Positions 16,603 to 24,552 of a stretch of DNA of 64,000 nt are shown here, in pieces. The position numbers and the translations under genes were made by a program. Below the pieces are notes generated by a model. The model ran no database searches. It was not told where the DNA came from and saw nothing but the letters and a program-made list of their open reading frames with translations. The number at the start of each line of letters is the position of its first letter. The first letter of the stretch is position 1. This stretch comes from Pseudomonas sp. MF4836 (GTDB lineage: Bacteria > Pseudomonadota > Gammaproteobacteria > Pseudomonadales > Pseudomonadaceae), in contig NZ_MVOL01000005.1 in assembly GCF_002018875.1 (NCBI RefSeq), positions 434,001 to 498,000 on the forward strand, read 5' to 3'.

Positions 16603-17210
16603 CAATAGCGGCCCTCCAGGTCGTGCCAGAGCCGGCGGATGTCTTTGCCGGAAATCAGGATAATCAGCACCGTCAACATCGACAGCGCCCACAGCCCAAG
16701 GCCCGGGTGCACATCGAGCATGCCCGCCAGCTTGACGATGGCCACCAGGATGCCCAGCAGGCACACCTCGAGCATGCTCCAGGGCCGCAGGTGTTCCAGG
16801 GTGCGCATGCACATCTTGAAGCCCGGCGCGGCGCGGCCGACATTGGCAAAGCCCAGCAACCAGCACAGCAGAACGATCTGCAGGCAGGGGGCAAGGATAA
16901 TGGTCAATCCGGTGACAGCGGCAATCAGACTGATCCGCCCATAGGCCAGGGCCTCGACCGATTGCCAGAGGGTGGCTTCGTTGCTCAGGCCTTCGAGGCT
17001 GATCTTGATCACTGGAAAGGCGTTGGCGAACACAAACAGCACGGCAGCGGTAATCGACAGCGCAAACAGCTGTTGCACGCTCCAGCGGCTGGCCCTGGCG
17101 AGCACTGCGCCGCAGCGTGAACACTGGGCCGTCTGGCCTTTGCCAAGCGGCACTGATTGATACAGCGAATCACAGTGCTCGCAGATGATCCAGGATGGAG
17201 AAAGGGTCAT
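16602..17210 (-). CDS. pqiA: PqiA family inner-membrane protein, first copy
   Basis: 202 residues with an N-terminal CEHCDSLY...CSRCG ribbon (about residues 10-35), then FALSITAAVLFVFANAFPVIKISLEGL and three further membrane segments, ending in a GKDIRRLWHDLE tail. It corresponds to the N-terminal half of E. coli PqiA/YebS and opens the operon. The gene is followed by the second pqiA with a TGATG junction, so production of the two halves is coupled. The promoter must lie in the 307-base gap upstream. Confidence 0.9.
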   Translation of the reverse strand: MTLSPSWIICEHCDSLYQSVPLGKGQTAQCSRCGAVLARASRWSVQQLFALSITAAVLFVFANAFPVIKISLEGLSNEATLWQSVEALAYGRISLIAAVTGLTIILAPCLQIVLLCWLLGFANVGRAAPGFKMCMRTLEHLRPWSMLEVCLLGILVAIVKLAGMLDVHPGLGLWALSMLTVLIILISGKDIRRLWHDLEGRY

Positions 17211-17517
17211 GGCCTTCAGCTAGTCGAGGGAACAGCAGATTCGGTTACATGAACCGGCACATCGTTTCTATCAATCATCACCCTGGCCGGTTCCAGGCTC
17301 CAGGCCTGCAGCCCCAAGACCGAGTGCGCTTCGAGCGTCACCCTGAAGGTCGCTATCAGGGCTCTGCATCGGGCTGTTGCAGGCTGCAATGCAGCATAGC
17401 CAACTCAAGCGCGGGTTGCTGTTTAAAGCAACGCCGCTTCTGTTGACACTGACTGAGGCGCCGCGCCGCTGGGCCATCGACTCTCGGCAGCGGACTCTAT
17501 GACCCAGGCCCGTGACA
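17211..17517. other. Intergenic region between pqiA and the PACE gene
   Basis: 307 bases with no credible gene on either strand. It must hold the pqi promoter (near 17211-17280) and the 3' end of the leftward PACE transcript. I see no T-tailed hairpin and no repeat copy. Confidence 0.45.
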
Positions 17518-17952
17518 TTAGTTCGCCATTCGCAGGCGCATCAGGCGCTCCCGCGCCAGGTCGTACAGCCAGTGATACAGGTAGGTGTACGGCAGGAAAA
17601 ACAGCAGCACGCCGATATCCAGCAGCAAGGCCTGCCACAGGCTGACCTGCAACCACCAGGCAATCAGCGGCACACTGACCGCCACCAGCCCGCCTTCGAA
17701 CAACAGGGCGTGCAAGACCCGGGTCCAGGGGCTGTGGCTCAGCGCCAGGCGCTTGAGCAGGCGATCGAACACGCTGTTGAACACCACGTTCCAGGCCAGT
17801 GCAATCAGGGCAATGCCCAGGGTGACCGCGCCCATGTTCACCAGGGGCTTGTCCATCAACCAGGCCAGCAATGGCGTACAGATCAGCATCGCCAGCACTT
17901 CGAAGCCAACGGCCTGGGCAACGCGTTCTTTCAGGGATTTCTGGGGGCTCAT
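17518..17952 (-). CDS. PACE family multidrug/biocide efflux transporter, copy 1
   Basis: 144 residues made of two tandem two-helix units, the bacterial transmembrane pair pattern: ERVAQAVGFEVLAMLICTPLLAWL and LGIALIALAWNVVFNSVFDRLL in the first half, VLHALLFEGGLVAVSVPLIAWWL and LLLDIGVLLFFLPYTYLYHWLYD in the second. PACE (AceI-like) proteins export chlorhexidine and related cationic compounds in exchange for protons. ATG 17952 has GGAG seven bases upstream, whereas the longer frame to 17991 adds an atypical tail. It is divergent from a LysR gene, and a second LysR-PACE pair lies at 29-30.6 kb. Confidence 0.88.
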   Translation of the reverse strand: MSPQKSLKERVAQAVGFEVLAMLICTPLLAWLMDKPLVNMGAVTLGIALIALAWNVVFNSVFDRLLKRLALSHSPWTRVLHALLFEGGLVAVSVPLIAWWLQVSLWQALLLDIGVLLFFLPYTYLYHWLYDLARERLMRLRMAN

Positions 17953-18041
17953 GGTCCGGCTCCAGGGGTGAATGTGGTTGCCATGATTCAATCAGATACC
18001 GATACTTCATAACCAATAACCATCGATCAAGGCGATAGTTC

Positions 18042-18896
18042 ATGGCTTCACATGAAGTGCTGCTGGCGTTTGTCCAGGCGGCCACCCAAGGCTCGTTTTC
18101 CGCCGCTGCGCGCAAGCTGGGCAAGAGCCAGTCGACCATCAGCGCCGCTGTCGCCAGCCTGGAGATCGATCTGGATGTGCAGTTGTTCGACCGCAGCAGT
18201 CGCAAGCCCGGGCTGACTCCCGCCGGGCATGTACTGCTGCAGCGCGCCGAAGAGATCCTGGCGGCCACCAGTCGCCTGGAAATGGCCGCCAGCCAGTTGT
18301 CCCGGGGCGTCGAGGCCAAGCTGACGGTGGCGCTGTCCGACACCTATCAATCGGACCGCTTCGAGGCTTCCCTGCAGGCGTTCGAACAACGCTATCCGGA
18401 CCTTGAACTGGAATGCCTGATCGCCGAATGCGAGGACCTGGTGGAACTGGTGCAACGCGGGCGGGCACAGATCGCCTTCGCCGAAATGCAGCCCAGCTAC
18501 CCCACGGACCTGGATTGGGCCACCGTCGATGAACGCACCGAAATCGCTCTGTTTGTGTCGCCGCAACATCCCCTGGCGAGCCTCGCCAAAGTCGACAAGG
18601 AGACCTTGCAACAGCATCGCGAACTGCGCCTGGCGACGGTGATCAACCCTTACGAAAGCCGTGCCCGGGGCCGCGTCTGGTCGGCCCCCAGCTACCTGAT
18701 GCTGCTGGAAATGGCCCAGGGAGGTTTCGGCTGGGCGCCCTTGCCACGCTGGCTGGTAGAGCGCTTCGGTGCGGGCAGCCTGCATGAACTCGACGCCCGC
18801 GGCTGGCCGCGCCAAGTGGCAGTGGATGCTCTCTGGTCACGCCTGCATCCGCCCGGCCCGGCAGGCAGTTGGCTGCTGGGGCAGATGCTTGAGTAA
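18042..18896 (+). CDS. LysR family regulator divergent from PACE copy 1
   Basis: 284 residues. The N-terminal HTH reads FVQAATQGSFSAAARKLGKSQSTISAAVASLE (about 10-42), followed by a LysR effector domain with AFAEMQPSYP and GGFGWAPLPRWLV. It starts 89 bases from the divergent PACE gene, the classical arrangement for an AceR-like activator of PACE genes. The effector is probably a cationic or polyamine-like substrate by analogy, which is inference. Confidence 0.9.
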   Translation: MASHEVLLAFVQAATQGSFSAAARKLGKSQSTISAAVASLEIDLDVQLFDRSSRKPGLTPAGHVLLQRAEEILAATSRLEMAASQLSRGVEAKLTVALSDTYQSDRFEASLQAFEQRYPDLELECLIAECEDLVELVQRGRAQIAFAEMQPSYPTDLDWATVDERTEIALFVSPQHPLASLAKVDKETLQQHRELRLATVINPYESRARGRVWSAPSYLMLLEMAQGGFGWAPLPRWLVERFGAGSLHELDARGWPRQVAVDALWSRLHPPGPAGSWLLGQMLE

Positions 18897-18907
18897 GGGA
18901 GCCAGCC

Positions 18908-18937
18908 TGTAGCCGCTGCCGCCAGGCTCGGCTACAA
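18908..18937. repeat. Short palindromic repeat in a convergent gap
   Basis: gtagccg (18909-18915) pairs with cggctac (18929-18935) around a ctgccgccaggct spacer. It is a hairpin copy of the gtagccgctgccg repeat seen at 7775, 9722 and 12641-12752, placed between the convergent LysR and sigma-factor genes. Confidence 0.55.
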
Positions 18938-20185
18938 GGACGGCGGCAGGGCAGCGAGGCGGCGTTCGAGAAAGCGGCGTTCGGGGTCTTGGCGGGTCAG
19001 TTGCAGGGCCCGCAGGTACGCTTCGCGGGCCTGTTCGTCGTGGCCCAGCTGGCGGCAGAATTCGGCCCGGGCCGAGTGCGCCAGGTGGTAATCCTGCAAT
19101 TCGCCACGGGCCAGCAGCGCCTCGACCTGCTCCAAACCCGCCTGCGGACCGTCGCGCTGAGCGAGGGCCACGGCGCGGTTGAGTTCGATCACCGGCGATG
19201 GCAGCGCCCGCAACAGCACGTCATACAGGCCGACAATCTGCGCCCAGTCGGTCTGCCCCGCCGTCGGCGCCTCGGCATGCACGGCTGCAATCGCCGCCTG
19301 CAGGCAGTAAACCCCGAAGCGCCGGGTGCCCAGCGCCCGCTCGACCAGGGCGCAGCCTTCGACGATCAGTTCGGCGTTCCACAGCCGCCGATCCTGCTCA
19401 TCCAGCAGCACCAGCTCGCCAGTCACGGAAACCCGCGCCGGGCGTCGCGACTCATGCAGCAGCATCAGCGCCAGCAGGCCCATGACTTCCGGTTCCGGCA
19501 GCAGTTCCAGCAACAGCCGCCCCAGGCGAATGGCCTCGCGGGTCAGCTCGTCACGGGTCAGCTCAGTGCCGACGGACGCCGAATAACCCTCGTTGAATAC
19601 CAGATAAATCACCCGCAGCACGCTGTCCAGGCGCTCCGGCAGCTCACCCAGGGACGGTACCTGATAAGGAATTTTCGCCTCACGGATCTTGGCCTTGGCC
19701 CGCACAATGCGCTGGGCAATGGTCGCCGGGGCCGTGAGAAAGGCCCGGGCAATCTGTTCGGTACTCAGGTCGCAGATCTCGCGCAGGGTCAACGGCACTT
19801 GCGCATCCGCCGCCAGGGCCGGGTGGCAGCAGGTGAAGATCAGCCGCAGGCGATCATCTTCCACATCGTCCTCGCTCCACTCGGTCTGCTCCAACTGTTC
19901 CAACTGCCTGGCCAGCGCCGCCTGGGACGCAGCAAACCGCGCGCGCCGGCGCAGGCCGTCAATCGCCTTGAAGCGCCCGACCGAAACCAGCCAGGCCCGG
20001 GGGTTATCCGGCACGCCATCGCGCTGCCAACGTTCGACCGCGATAAAAAACGCCTCGTGCATGGCCTCTTCAGCCAGGTCGAAATCCCCCAGCAGGCGTA
20101 TCAGGGTCGCCAGGATGCGCCGCGACTGCTCGCGGTAGACCGTCTCGACCAGTGCCGGGACGGCCTGCCCCGCGTGCCTGGGCAT
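18932..20185 (-). CDS. ECF sigma factor with C-terminal TPR-like extension (ECF42-type)
   Basis: 417 residues, about twice the usual ECF length. Sigma region 2 is at about 10-80 (LGDFDLAEEAMHEAFFIAVERW and NPRAWLVSVGRFKAIDGLRR), region 4 at about 125-175 (LTLREICDLSTEQIARAFL then IAQRIVRAKAKIR), followed by ~230 residues of helical repeats (LLELLPEPEVMGLLALMLLHESR; LPSPVIELNRAVALAQRDGP). This architecture and the neighbouring DGPF gene match group ECF42, in which the extension takes the place of an anti-sigma factor. It overlaps the SRPBCC stop as TGATG, so it is the last gene of a four-gene operon. Confidence 0.92.
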   Translation of the reverse strand: MPRHAGQAVPALVETVYREQSRRILATLIRLLGDFDLAEEAMHEAFFIAVERWQRDGVPDNPRAWLVSVGRFKAIDGLRRRARFAASQAALARQLEQLEQTEWSEDDVEDDRLRLIFTCCHPALAADAQVPLTLREICDLSTEQIARAFLTAPATIAQRIVRAKAKIREAKIPYQVPSLGELPERLDSVLRVIYLVFNEGYSASVGTELTRDELTREAIRLGRLLLELLPEPEVMGLLALMLLHESRRPARVSVTGELVLLDEQDRRLWNAELIVEGCALVERALGTRRFGVYCLQAAIAAVHAEAPTAGQTDWAQIVGLYDVLLRALPSPVIELNRAVALAQRDGPQAGLEQVEALLARGELQDYHLAHSARAEFCRQLGHDEQAREAYLRALQLTRQDPERRFLERRLAALPPSL

Positions 20186-20676
20186 CAGTCCGGCATGCCT
20201 TGGGTGACCAGGGTGACCAATCGATCCAGGCTCTGGCCCCAGCCTTCATGAAAACCCATTGCCTCATGGGCCTTTTGATCGGCTTCGCTCCAGCGCATGG
20301 CGCGCGCGGTGTAGAGGGTCTTGCCATCGACTTCGTCGAAGGTCACTTCGGCGGTCATGAAGGGCTTGGCCGAGGGGATCCAGCCCGGGACAAAGGCGTC
20401 GGTAAACACCAGCCGGCGCGGCGCGACGATCTCCAGGAACACCCCCATGGTCGGGTATTCCTGGCCGTCCGGCGCACGCATCAGGGTGCGAAACTGGCCA
20501 CCGACCCACAGGTCCATCTCGCATTCGGGCGTGGTCATGCCATGGGGGCCCCACCATTGAGCGAGCAGGGCTGGCTCGGTCCAGGCACGAAACACCTTGC
20601 GCCGAGGCGCATCGATCAGGCGGCTGATGGACAGTTGGTACTGGGCAGGCGCGTGGCCTGCTTGCGCATGAGTCAT
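20185..20676 (-). CDS. SRPBCC (AHSA1-like) domain protein
   Basis: 163 residues of the activator-of-Hsp90-ATPase-homologue fold: SISRLIDAPRRKVFRAWTEPALLAQWWGP at the start, then EMDLWVGGQFRTLMRAPDGQ, FTDAFVPGW, MTAEVTFDEVDGKTLYTAR, and a C-terminal helix HEGWGQSLDRLVTLV. These domains bind small hydrophobic ligands. ATG 20676 is supported by CAGGAG seven bases upstream. It lies between the DGPF gene and the sigma factor, a frequent companion in ECF42-type loci. Confidence 0.88.
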   Translation of the reverse strand: MTHAQAGHAPAQYQLSISRLIDAPRRKVFRAWTEPALLAQWWGPHGMTTPECEMDLWVGGQFRTLMRAPDGQEYPTMGVFLEIVAPRRLVFTDAFVPGWIPSAKPFMTAEVTFDEVDGKTLYTARAMRWSEADQKAHEAMGFHEGWGQSLDRLVTLVTQGMPD

Positions 20677-20702
20677 GGTCAAACTCCTGTTTATGGTTGT
20701 TA

Positions 20703-21047
20703 TCAGGGATTCAATTGACGTACCGGGCGCACCTCGACGCTGCCGACCCGCGCCGCCGGAATATGCCCGGCGACCTGGAGGGCTTCGTTCAGGTCACGGG
20801 CCTCGATCAGGTAGAAACCGGCCAGTTGCTCCTTGGTTTCAGCGAATGGGCCATCGGTGATCGACAGCTTGCCGGCGCGCATGCGCACCGTGGTTGCGCT
20901 CTGCACCGACGCCAGCGCCTCGGCGGCGAGCATGCGGCCACTGCCCTGCACCGCTTCGGCGTAAGCCATGCATTCGGTGTCCGCCGGGCTGTCGGGCAAG
21001 CTGTGCAGCAACTGTTCGTCGCTGTAGACCAGGCATAGGTATTTCAT
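20703..21047 (-). CDS. YciI/DGPF domain protein
   Basis: 114 residues: MKYLCLVYSDEQLL start, then TVRMRAGKLSITDGPFAETKEQLAGFYLIEARDLNEAL. The ITDGPFAETKE motif is the DGPF signature. DGPF proteins are the hallmark partners of ECF42 sigma factors and are thought to respond to or modify a small molecule; the reaction is unknown. It is 26 bases upstream of the SRPBCC gene on the same strand. Confidence 0.92.
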   Translation of the reverse strand: MKYLCLVYSDEQLLHSLPDSPADTECMAYAEAVQGSGRMLAAEALASVQSATTVRMRAGKLSITDGPFAETKEQLAGFYLIEARDLNEALQVAGHIPAARVGSVEVRPVRQLNP

Positions 21048-21115
21048 GGGGGCTCTCCATGATCGGGCTGATCAACTATGGCCGCTGTTGGGCGCTTTGC
21101 CGAAAAACCCGACGA

Positions 21116-21550
21116 TCAGGGTTGCAGGTCGAACTGGGTGCTGCCGCTTTGCATGTCGAACGGTGCCGACCAGTGCTCATGCCGCACCCGCCACTGTCCG
21201 TCGATACGCTGGTAACCGGCACTGACCCGCATCCAGCAGGCCTTGGTCTGCCCCTGCTCATCAGTACCGCCGCAATGGGCCAGCCAGTGGGCGAAGGCGA
21301 TGTCGTCGGCGGCCACGATCTGCAATTGCTCGAAATCGAAAATCCCCGGCCCGGGGCAGAACTCCATGCACGCCTGCCAATGATCGCGGTAGGCCTGCTT
21401 GCCCTTGAATTGCAGGGCGCCCACCGCGTCGAAGGCGGTGATGTCATCGGCGTAGTAACTGACGATGCGCTCGATATCCTTGGCCATCACCGCCTGGCGC
21501 CAGGCGTCGATCAGGCTGCGGATCTGGGTTTCACTGGGGTGCATGCTCAT
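21116..21550 (-). CDS. NTF2-like / SnoaL-type protein (YybH family)
   Basis: 144 residues with the cone-shaped NTF2 fold signature: IRSLIDAWRQAVMAKDIERIVSYYADDITAFD at the start, GKQAYRDHWQACMEF, then WMRVSAGYQRIDGQWRVRHEHWSAPFD. Such proteins act as small isomerases or ligand binders; the substrate is unknown. ATG 21550 has AGGAG seven bases upstream, preferred to the 21568 frame start. It is the first gene of the ECF42 operon, so the promoter should be in 21551-21650. Confidence 0.87.
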   Translation of the reverse strand: MSMHPSETQIRSLIDAWRQAVMAKDIERIVSYYADDITAFDAVGALQFKGKQAYRDHWQACMEFCPGPGIFDFEQLQIVAADDIAFAHWLAHCGGTDEQGQTKACWMRVSAGYQRIDGQWRVRHEHWSAPFDMQSGSTQFDLQP

Positions 21551-21677
21551 GGGGGTACTCCTTGCCATTGAGTGAAGACACCCTTAGTCGTCTGCGCGCC
21601 CCGCCAATCGACATGCCCAAGAAAAAAAATGCGCACGCACCGCAAATCGCTAAAATCGACGCCCCTCCAAAAACAAC

Positions 21678-22175
21678 ATGGACAGTGCCTTGACTACCCG
21701 ACTGGTGCCTTACGAACAGCTCGACGCCACCCAGCGCGAGCTACTCGACGGACTTGAAGTACACCCGGAACAAAAGGCTTTTTCCGGCGACATCTACACC
21801 GCCCTGCATACCCTGCTCAAGGCGCCGGAGCCGGGCATCAAGGGCTTCGCCCTGCTCGCCGATGAACGGCCGGTGGCCTTTCTGCTGCTCAAGCACGGGC
21901 CATTCCTGCCGCACTGGGCCAGTGCTGGCACCGCCACCCTGCATGCCCTGCAAGTCGACCATCGGGTCCAGGGCCGGGGTTACGGCCAGGCCTGTCTGCA
22001 AGCGTTGCCCGAGGCGGCGCGCCTGGCCTGGCCGGAACTCAAGGGCTTGATGCTGTCGGTGGATGCCGATAACCAGGCCGCGCTCAAGCTCTACCTGAAA
22101 CAGGGCTGGGTCGACAGCGGCGAGGCCTACAAGGGCCGCATCGGCTACGAACGCAGGATGACCCTGAACTTCTAA
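21678..22175 (+). CDS. GNAT family N-acetyltransferase
   Basis: 165 residues. The acetyl-CoA-binding motif is at LQVDHRVQGRGYGQACLQALPE (about 93-114, Q/RxxGxG/A type), followed by LMLSVDADNQAALKLYLKQGWVDSGE, the standard C-terminal strand-helix of the fold. The acceptor substrate is not recognisable. No ribosome site is obvious, and an A-rich AAAAACAAC precedes the ATG. It is convergent with a second GNAT gene ten bases beyond. Confidence 0.88.
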   Translation: MDSALTTRLVPYEQLDATQRELLDGLEVHPEQKAFSGDIYTALHTLLKAPEPGIKGFALLADERPVAFLLLKHGPFLPHWASAGTATLHALQVDHRVQGRGYGQACLQALPEAARLAWPELKGLMLSVDADNQAALKLYLKQGWVDSGEAYKGRIGYERRMTLNF

Positions 22176-22185
22176 GGCCGCAGGC

Positions 22186-22683
22186 CTACAGCTCAAGCAC
22201 CATTTCGTGCCAGGCCATGCCGCCGTGGTCCGACGCCGAGGCTTTGCAGTAGACAAAGCCGAAGCGCTGGTACAACGGCACATGCCGCTCCTTGCACATC
22301 AGGTGGATGCTGGCCTTGCCCAGTTCGCGCATGTTGCCGATAAACGCCTGCAGCAGTTGCCGCGCCACGCCCTGGCCCTGGTAGTCCGGGTGCACCACCA
22401 CTGACATGATCACCACATGGGGCCCGGCCGGGTCGTGGCCGATCAGTTCCTTGAACGCCTCATCGGCCATTTCCACCTCAAAGGCCGCACCGGAGTTGAT
22501 AAAGCCGGCGATCACCCCGTCCACTTCAGCAACGATAAAGCCGGTGGGCCAGGTGGCGATACGGGTTGCGATCTTTTCCCGGGTGGCGGCTTCGTCGCCC
22601 TCATAGGCCAGGGTTTCGATGGCGAAACAACGGTCCAGGTCGGCGGGCAGGACCTGGCGAATTTCAAGACTGGAAGCATTCAT
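22186..22683 (-). CDS. GNAT family N-acetyltransferase
   Basis: 165 residues from ATG 22683; the longer frame adds an implausible Arg/Pro-rich tail. The family motifs are clear: IRQVLPADLDRCFAIETLAYEGDEAA, then VIMSVVVHPDYQGQGVARQLLQAFI (QGQGVA, acetyl-CoA loop), and LMCKERHVPLYQRFGFVYC. The layout resembles eukaryotic arylalkylamine acetyltransferase-like bacterial GNATs. The substrate is unknown, and there is no paired regulator. Confidence 0.88.
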   Translation of the reverse strand: MNASSLEIRQVLPADLDRCFAIETLAYEGDEAATREKIATRIATWPTGFIVAEVDGVIAGFINSGAAFEVEMADEAFKELIGHDPAGPHVVIMSVVVHPDYQGQGVARQLLQAFIGNMRELGKASIHLMCKERHVPLYQRFGFVYCKASASDHGGMAWHEMVLEL

Positions 22684-22921
22684 GGCGGGCAACGGGGACC
22701 TCGGGCGGGTGAAGGGGCAGGCGCGGATTCTACCAACGCCGGGGCGTTGCCAACTGCCTGCCGGACAAAAACGTATCAGTTGCATATGGATCCTTCGCCA
22801 GGCCGTAAAACCTCCATATACACCCTGGCCAAGGCACGGCGACGGGGCTATTTATCTGTGCCCGGCGTGCTCTCGGCCTTTAACTGGCTGGGCGCCCGCC
22901 TCCTCTATCGGAGCCCTGTCC

Positions 22922-23032
22922 ATGAGCAACACCCAAATCGGCCTGCTTCTGTTGTTTGGCATCAGCACCTTCGGTTTCATCACGCTGTACATCGACTTCC
23001 TGCATGAACGACGGGATAAAAAACAGCGCTGA
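22922..23032 (+). CDS. 36-residue single-helix membrane peptide
   Basis: A 36-codon ORF beginning MSNTQIGLLLLFGISTFGF with one predicted membrane helix (about residues 6-24) and a strongly charged C-terminus (HERRDKKQR). GGAG lies nine bases before the ATG. The positive tail predicts an N-out, C-in inner-membrane peptide. The upstream 130 bases are free of other genes and can hold a promoter. It may be a real small membrane protein; I recognise no family. Confidence 0.5.
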   Translation: MSNTQIGLLLLFGISTFGFITLYIDFLHERRDKKQR

Positions 23033-23086
23033 GCGCCCCTGGCCGCTGCCCGTTGCAGCACTCGTCAGGGCGCCTTCGAAAACGCC

Positions 23087-23575
23087 TCAGTCGGCCTTGA
23101 GCGGCAGCCAGATTTCCAGCACACCGTCACCGGTGGCCGGGTTGAAGTCGGCGCTGTAACGCTCGAACTCCGGCGCATCCGCCGCCTCGCGCCCGGACTG
23201 CGGCAGCCAGGTTTTCCAGATGTAGTGAAAGGTCTGGGGCAAGGACTGCAACGGCCCCTGATGCTCGAATACCGCATAGTGCTGCGGCTGCACTTCAACC
23301 CAGCGATATCGCTCGGGCAAGTCGTCGAGCTTGCTGATCTCGACACCTGCCACGTAGTCGAAAGCACCCTGGCCATCGGCGTTGCAGCAAATGCCGTAGG
23401 TCACGTCATCCACCTGGCCCGGCACCTGGCCGATATGGGGCGCAAATTGCTCCCAGAGCTGGGGAATAGTTGCGGCGCTGGCCTGGTCGTAACGTCCGCC
23501 CAAACCGGCAAGCAGCAGAAACCGCCCTCTTTCGAAGCGCGGTTGCGAGGCAATGCCCTGTTTTTGCTCATCCAT
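23087..23575 (-). CDS. GyrI-like / effector-binding domain protein
   Basis: 162 residues without a DNA-binding part. The pattern FERGRFLLLAGLGGRYDQASAATIPQLWEQFAPHI, TYGICCNADGQGAFDYVAGVEI, and the closing YSADFNPATGDGVLEIWLPLK fits the small-molecule-binding domain found at the C-terminus of some AraC and MerR regulators (GyrI/SbmC-like). Its role as a stand-alone protein is unknown. ATG 23575 has GGAG upstream, preferred to 23629. It lies 11 bases upstream of nothing in the same direction; the LysE gene on the same strand ends at 24310 start side and reads towards it with a 69-base gap. Confidence 0.7.
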   Translation of the reverse strand: MDEQKQGIASQPRFERGRFLLLAGLGGRYDQASAATIPQLWEQFAPHIGQVPGQVDDVTYGICCNADGQGAFDYVAGVEISKLDDLPERYRWVEVQPQHYAVFEHQGPLQSLPQTFHYIWKTWLPQSGREAADAPEFERYSADFNPATGDGVLEIWLPLKAD

Positions 23576-23644
23576 GAAAAGCCACTCCTGCCGGTAAGAA
23601 ACGGGTTCGGCTGCAAGTATAGAGGCCAAACCCGAATTGCTTCG

Positions 23645-24310
23645 TCAGAGTGCTGGAAGTTCTGCCAGGGCGCCGCCGCCGATAAACTCCTGGTAACCGG
23701 ATAGGATCACGTAGACCGCGAAATAGCAGAAGATCGCCGCAGATGCCAGATAGGAGTAACGCAGAAGTTTGTCGCCGAGCAACTTGCCTCCCTGGGTCGC
23801 CGCCAGGCACAAGCTCATGGTCCAGACCAGCCCGGCGCAGAAGAACCCGGCCAGGAACAACCCGGAACTGGCGATGCCGCCGCCCCCGGATCGGGCAATC
23901 AGGGTGCCGCCCACCGCGGCGAACCAGAGGATCGCGCTGGGGGATGACATGGCCAGGAAGATTCCGCGAAAGAACTCCTTGCGCGGCGAGCCGTTGTTCC
24001 CCTCACTCGCCTGCGCCAGCACCGAACTGTGGTGGATCGCCGAATAGATCATTTTCGCCGCGAAGTACACCAGCAGCGCCGAGCCCCCGACCCACAATAC
24101 CCAGCGCACGCTCTCGTACTGCAACAGCACGGTCATCCCGGCCAGGGCCAGTACGGCATAGATCAGGTCGCCGACACAGGTCCCCAGGCCCAGGCAGAAA
24201 CCTTGAAAATAGCCGCGCTGCATGGCCAGGGTAATCATCGCGATATTGGCCACGCCGATGTCCAGGCACAGCGAAAGGCTCAGCAGAAAGCCGCTGGTAA
24301 ACTCCATCAT
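23645..24310 (-). CDS. LysE family exporter
   Basis: 221 residues with six hydrophobic segments and the LysE/RhtB look: FLLSLSLCLDIGVANIAMITLAMQRGYFQGFCLGLGTCVGDLIYAVLALAG, then FFRGIFLAMSSPSAILWFAAVGG. The family exports amino acids or related compounds. It has an unusual N-terminus without the common GPxxL motif, so the substrate class is uncertain. It reads in the same direction as the GyrI-like gene, 69 bases upstream of it, so the two may be cotranscribed. Confidence 0.87.
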   Translation of the reverse strand: MMEFTSGFLLSLSLCLDIGVANIAMITLAMQRGYFQGFCLGLGTCVGDLIYAVLALAGMTVLLQYESVRWVLWVGGSALLVYFAAKMIYSAIHHSSVLAQASEGNNGSPRKEFFRGIFLAMSSPSAILWFAAVGGTLIARSGGGGIASSGLFLAGFFCAGLVWTMSLCLAATQGGKLLGDKLLRYSYLASAAIFCYFAVYVILSGYQEFIGGGALAELPAL

Positions 24311-24552
24311 TCATCCCGTTCAAGGCAGTTGCACACAGGGCCCCATCATGGGGCGCCACTTGCTAAGGCAAAAAGCGTGCACGTTATAGCGGCAAACCAC
24401 CGCGCCTCACAAATGCCCCGACCGCCGCCGTAAAAATAATCTCCGCCCTCTGGACAAACAGCCAGCCACGCCCTTATCGTCAGCGCCGCAGGCCACCGCA
24501 GTGGCCAACGTCGCTCGGACGGTTCCGGGCGCTTACGTATTTCGAGGCAACA

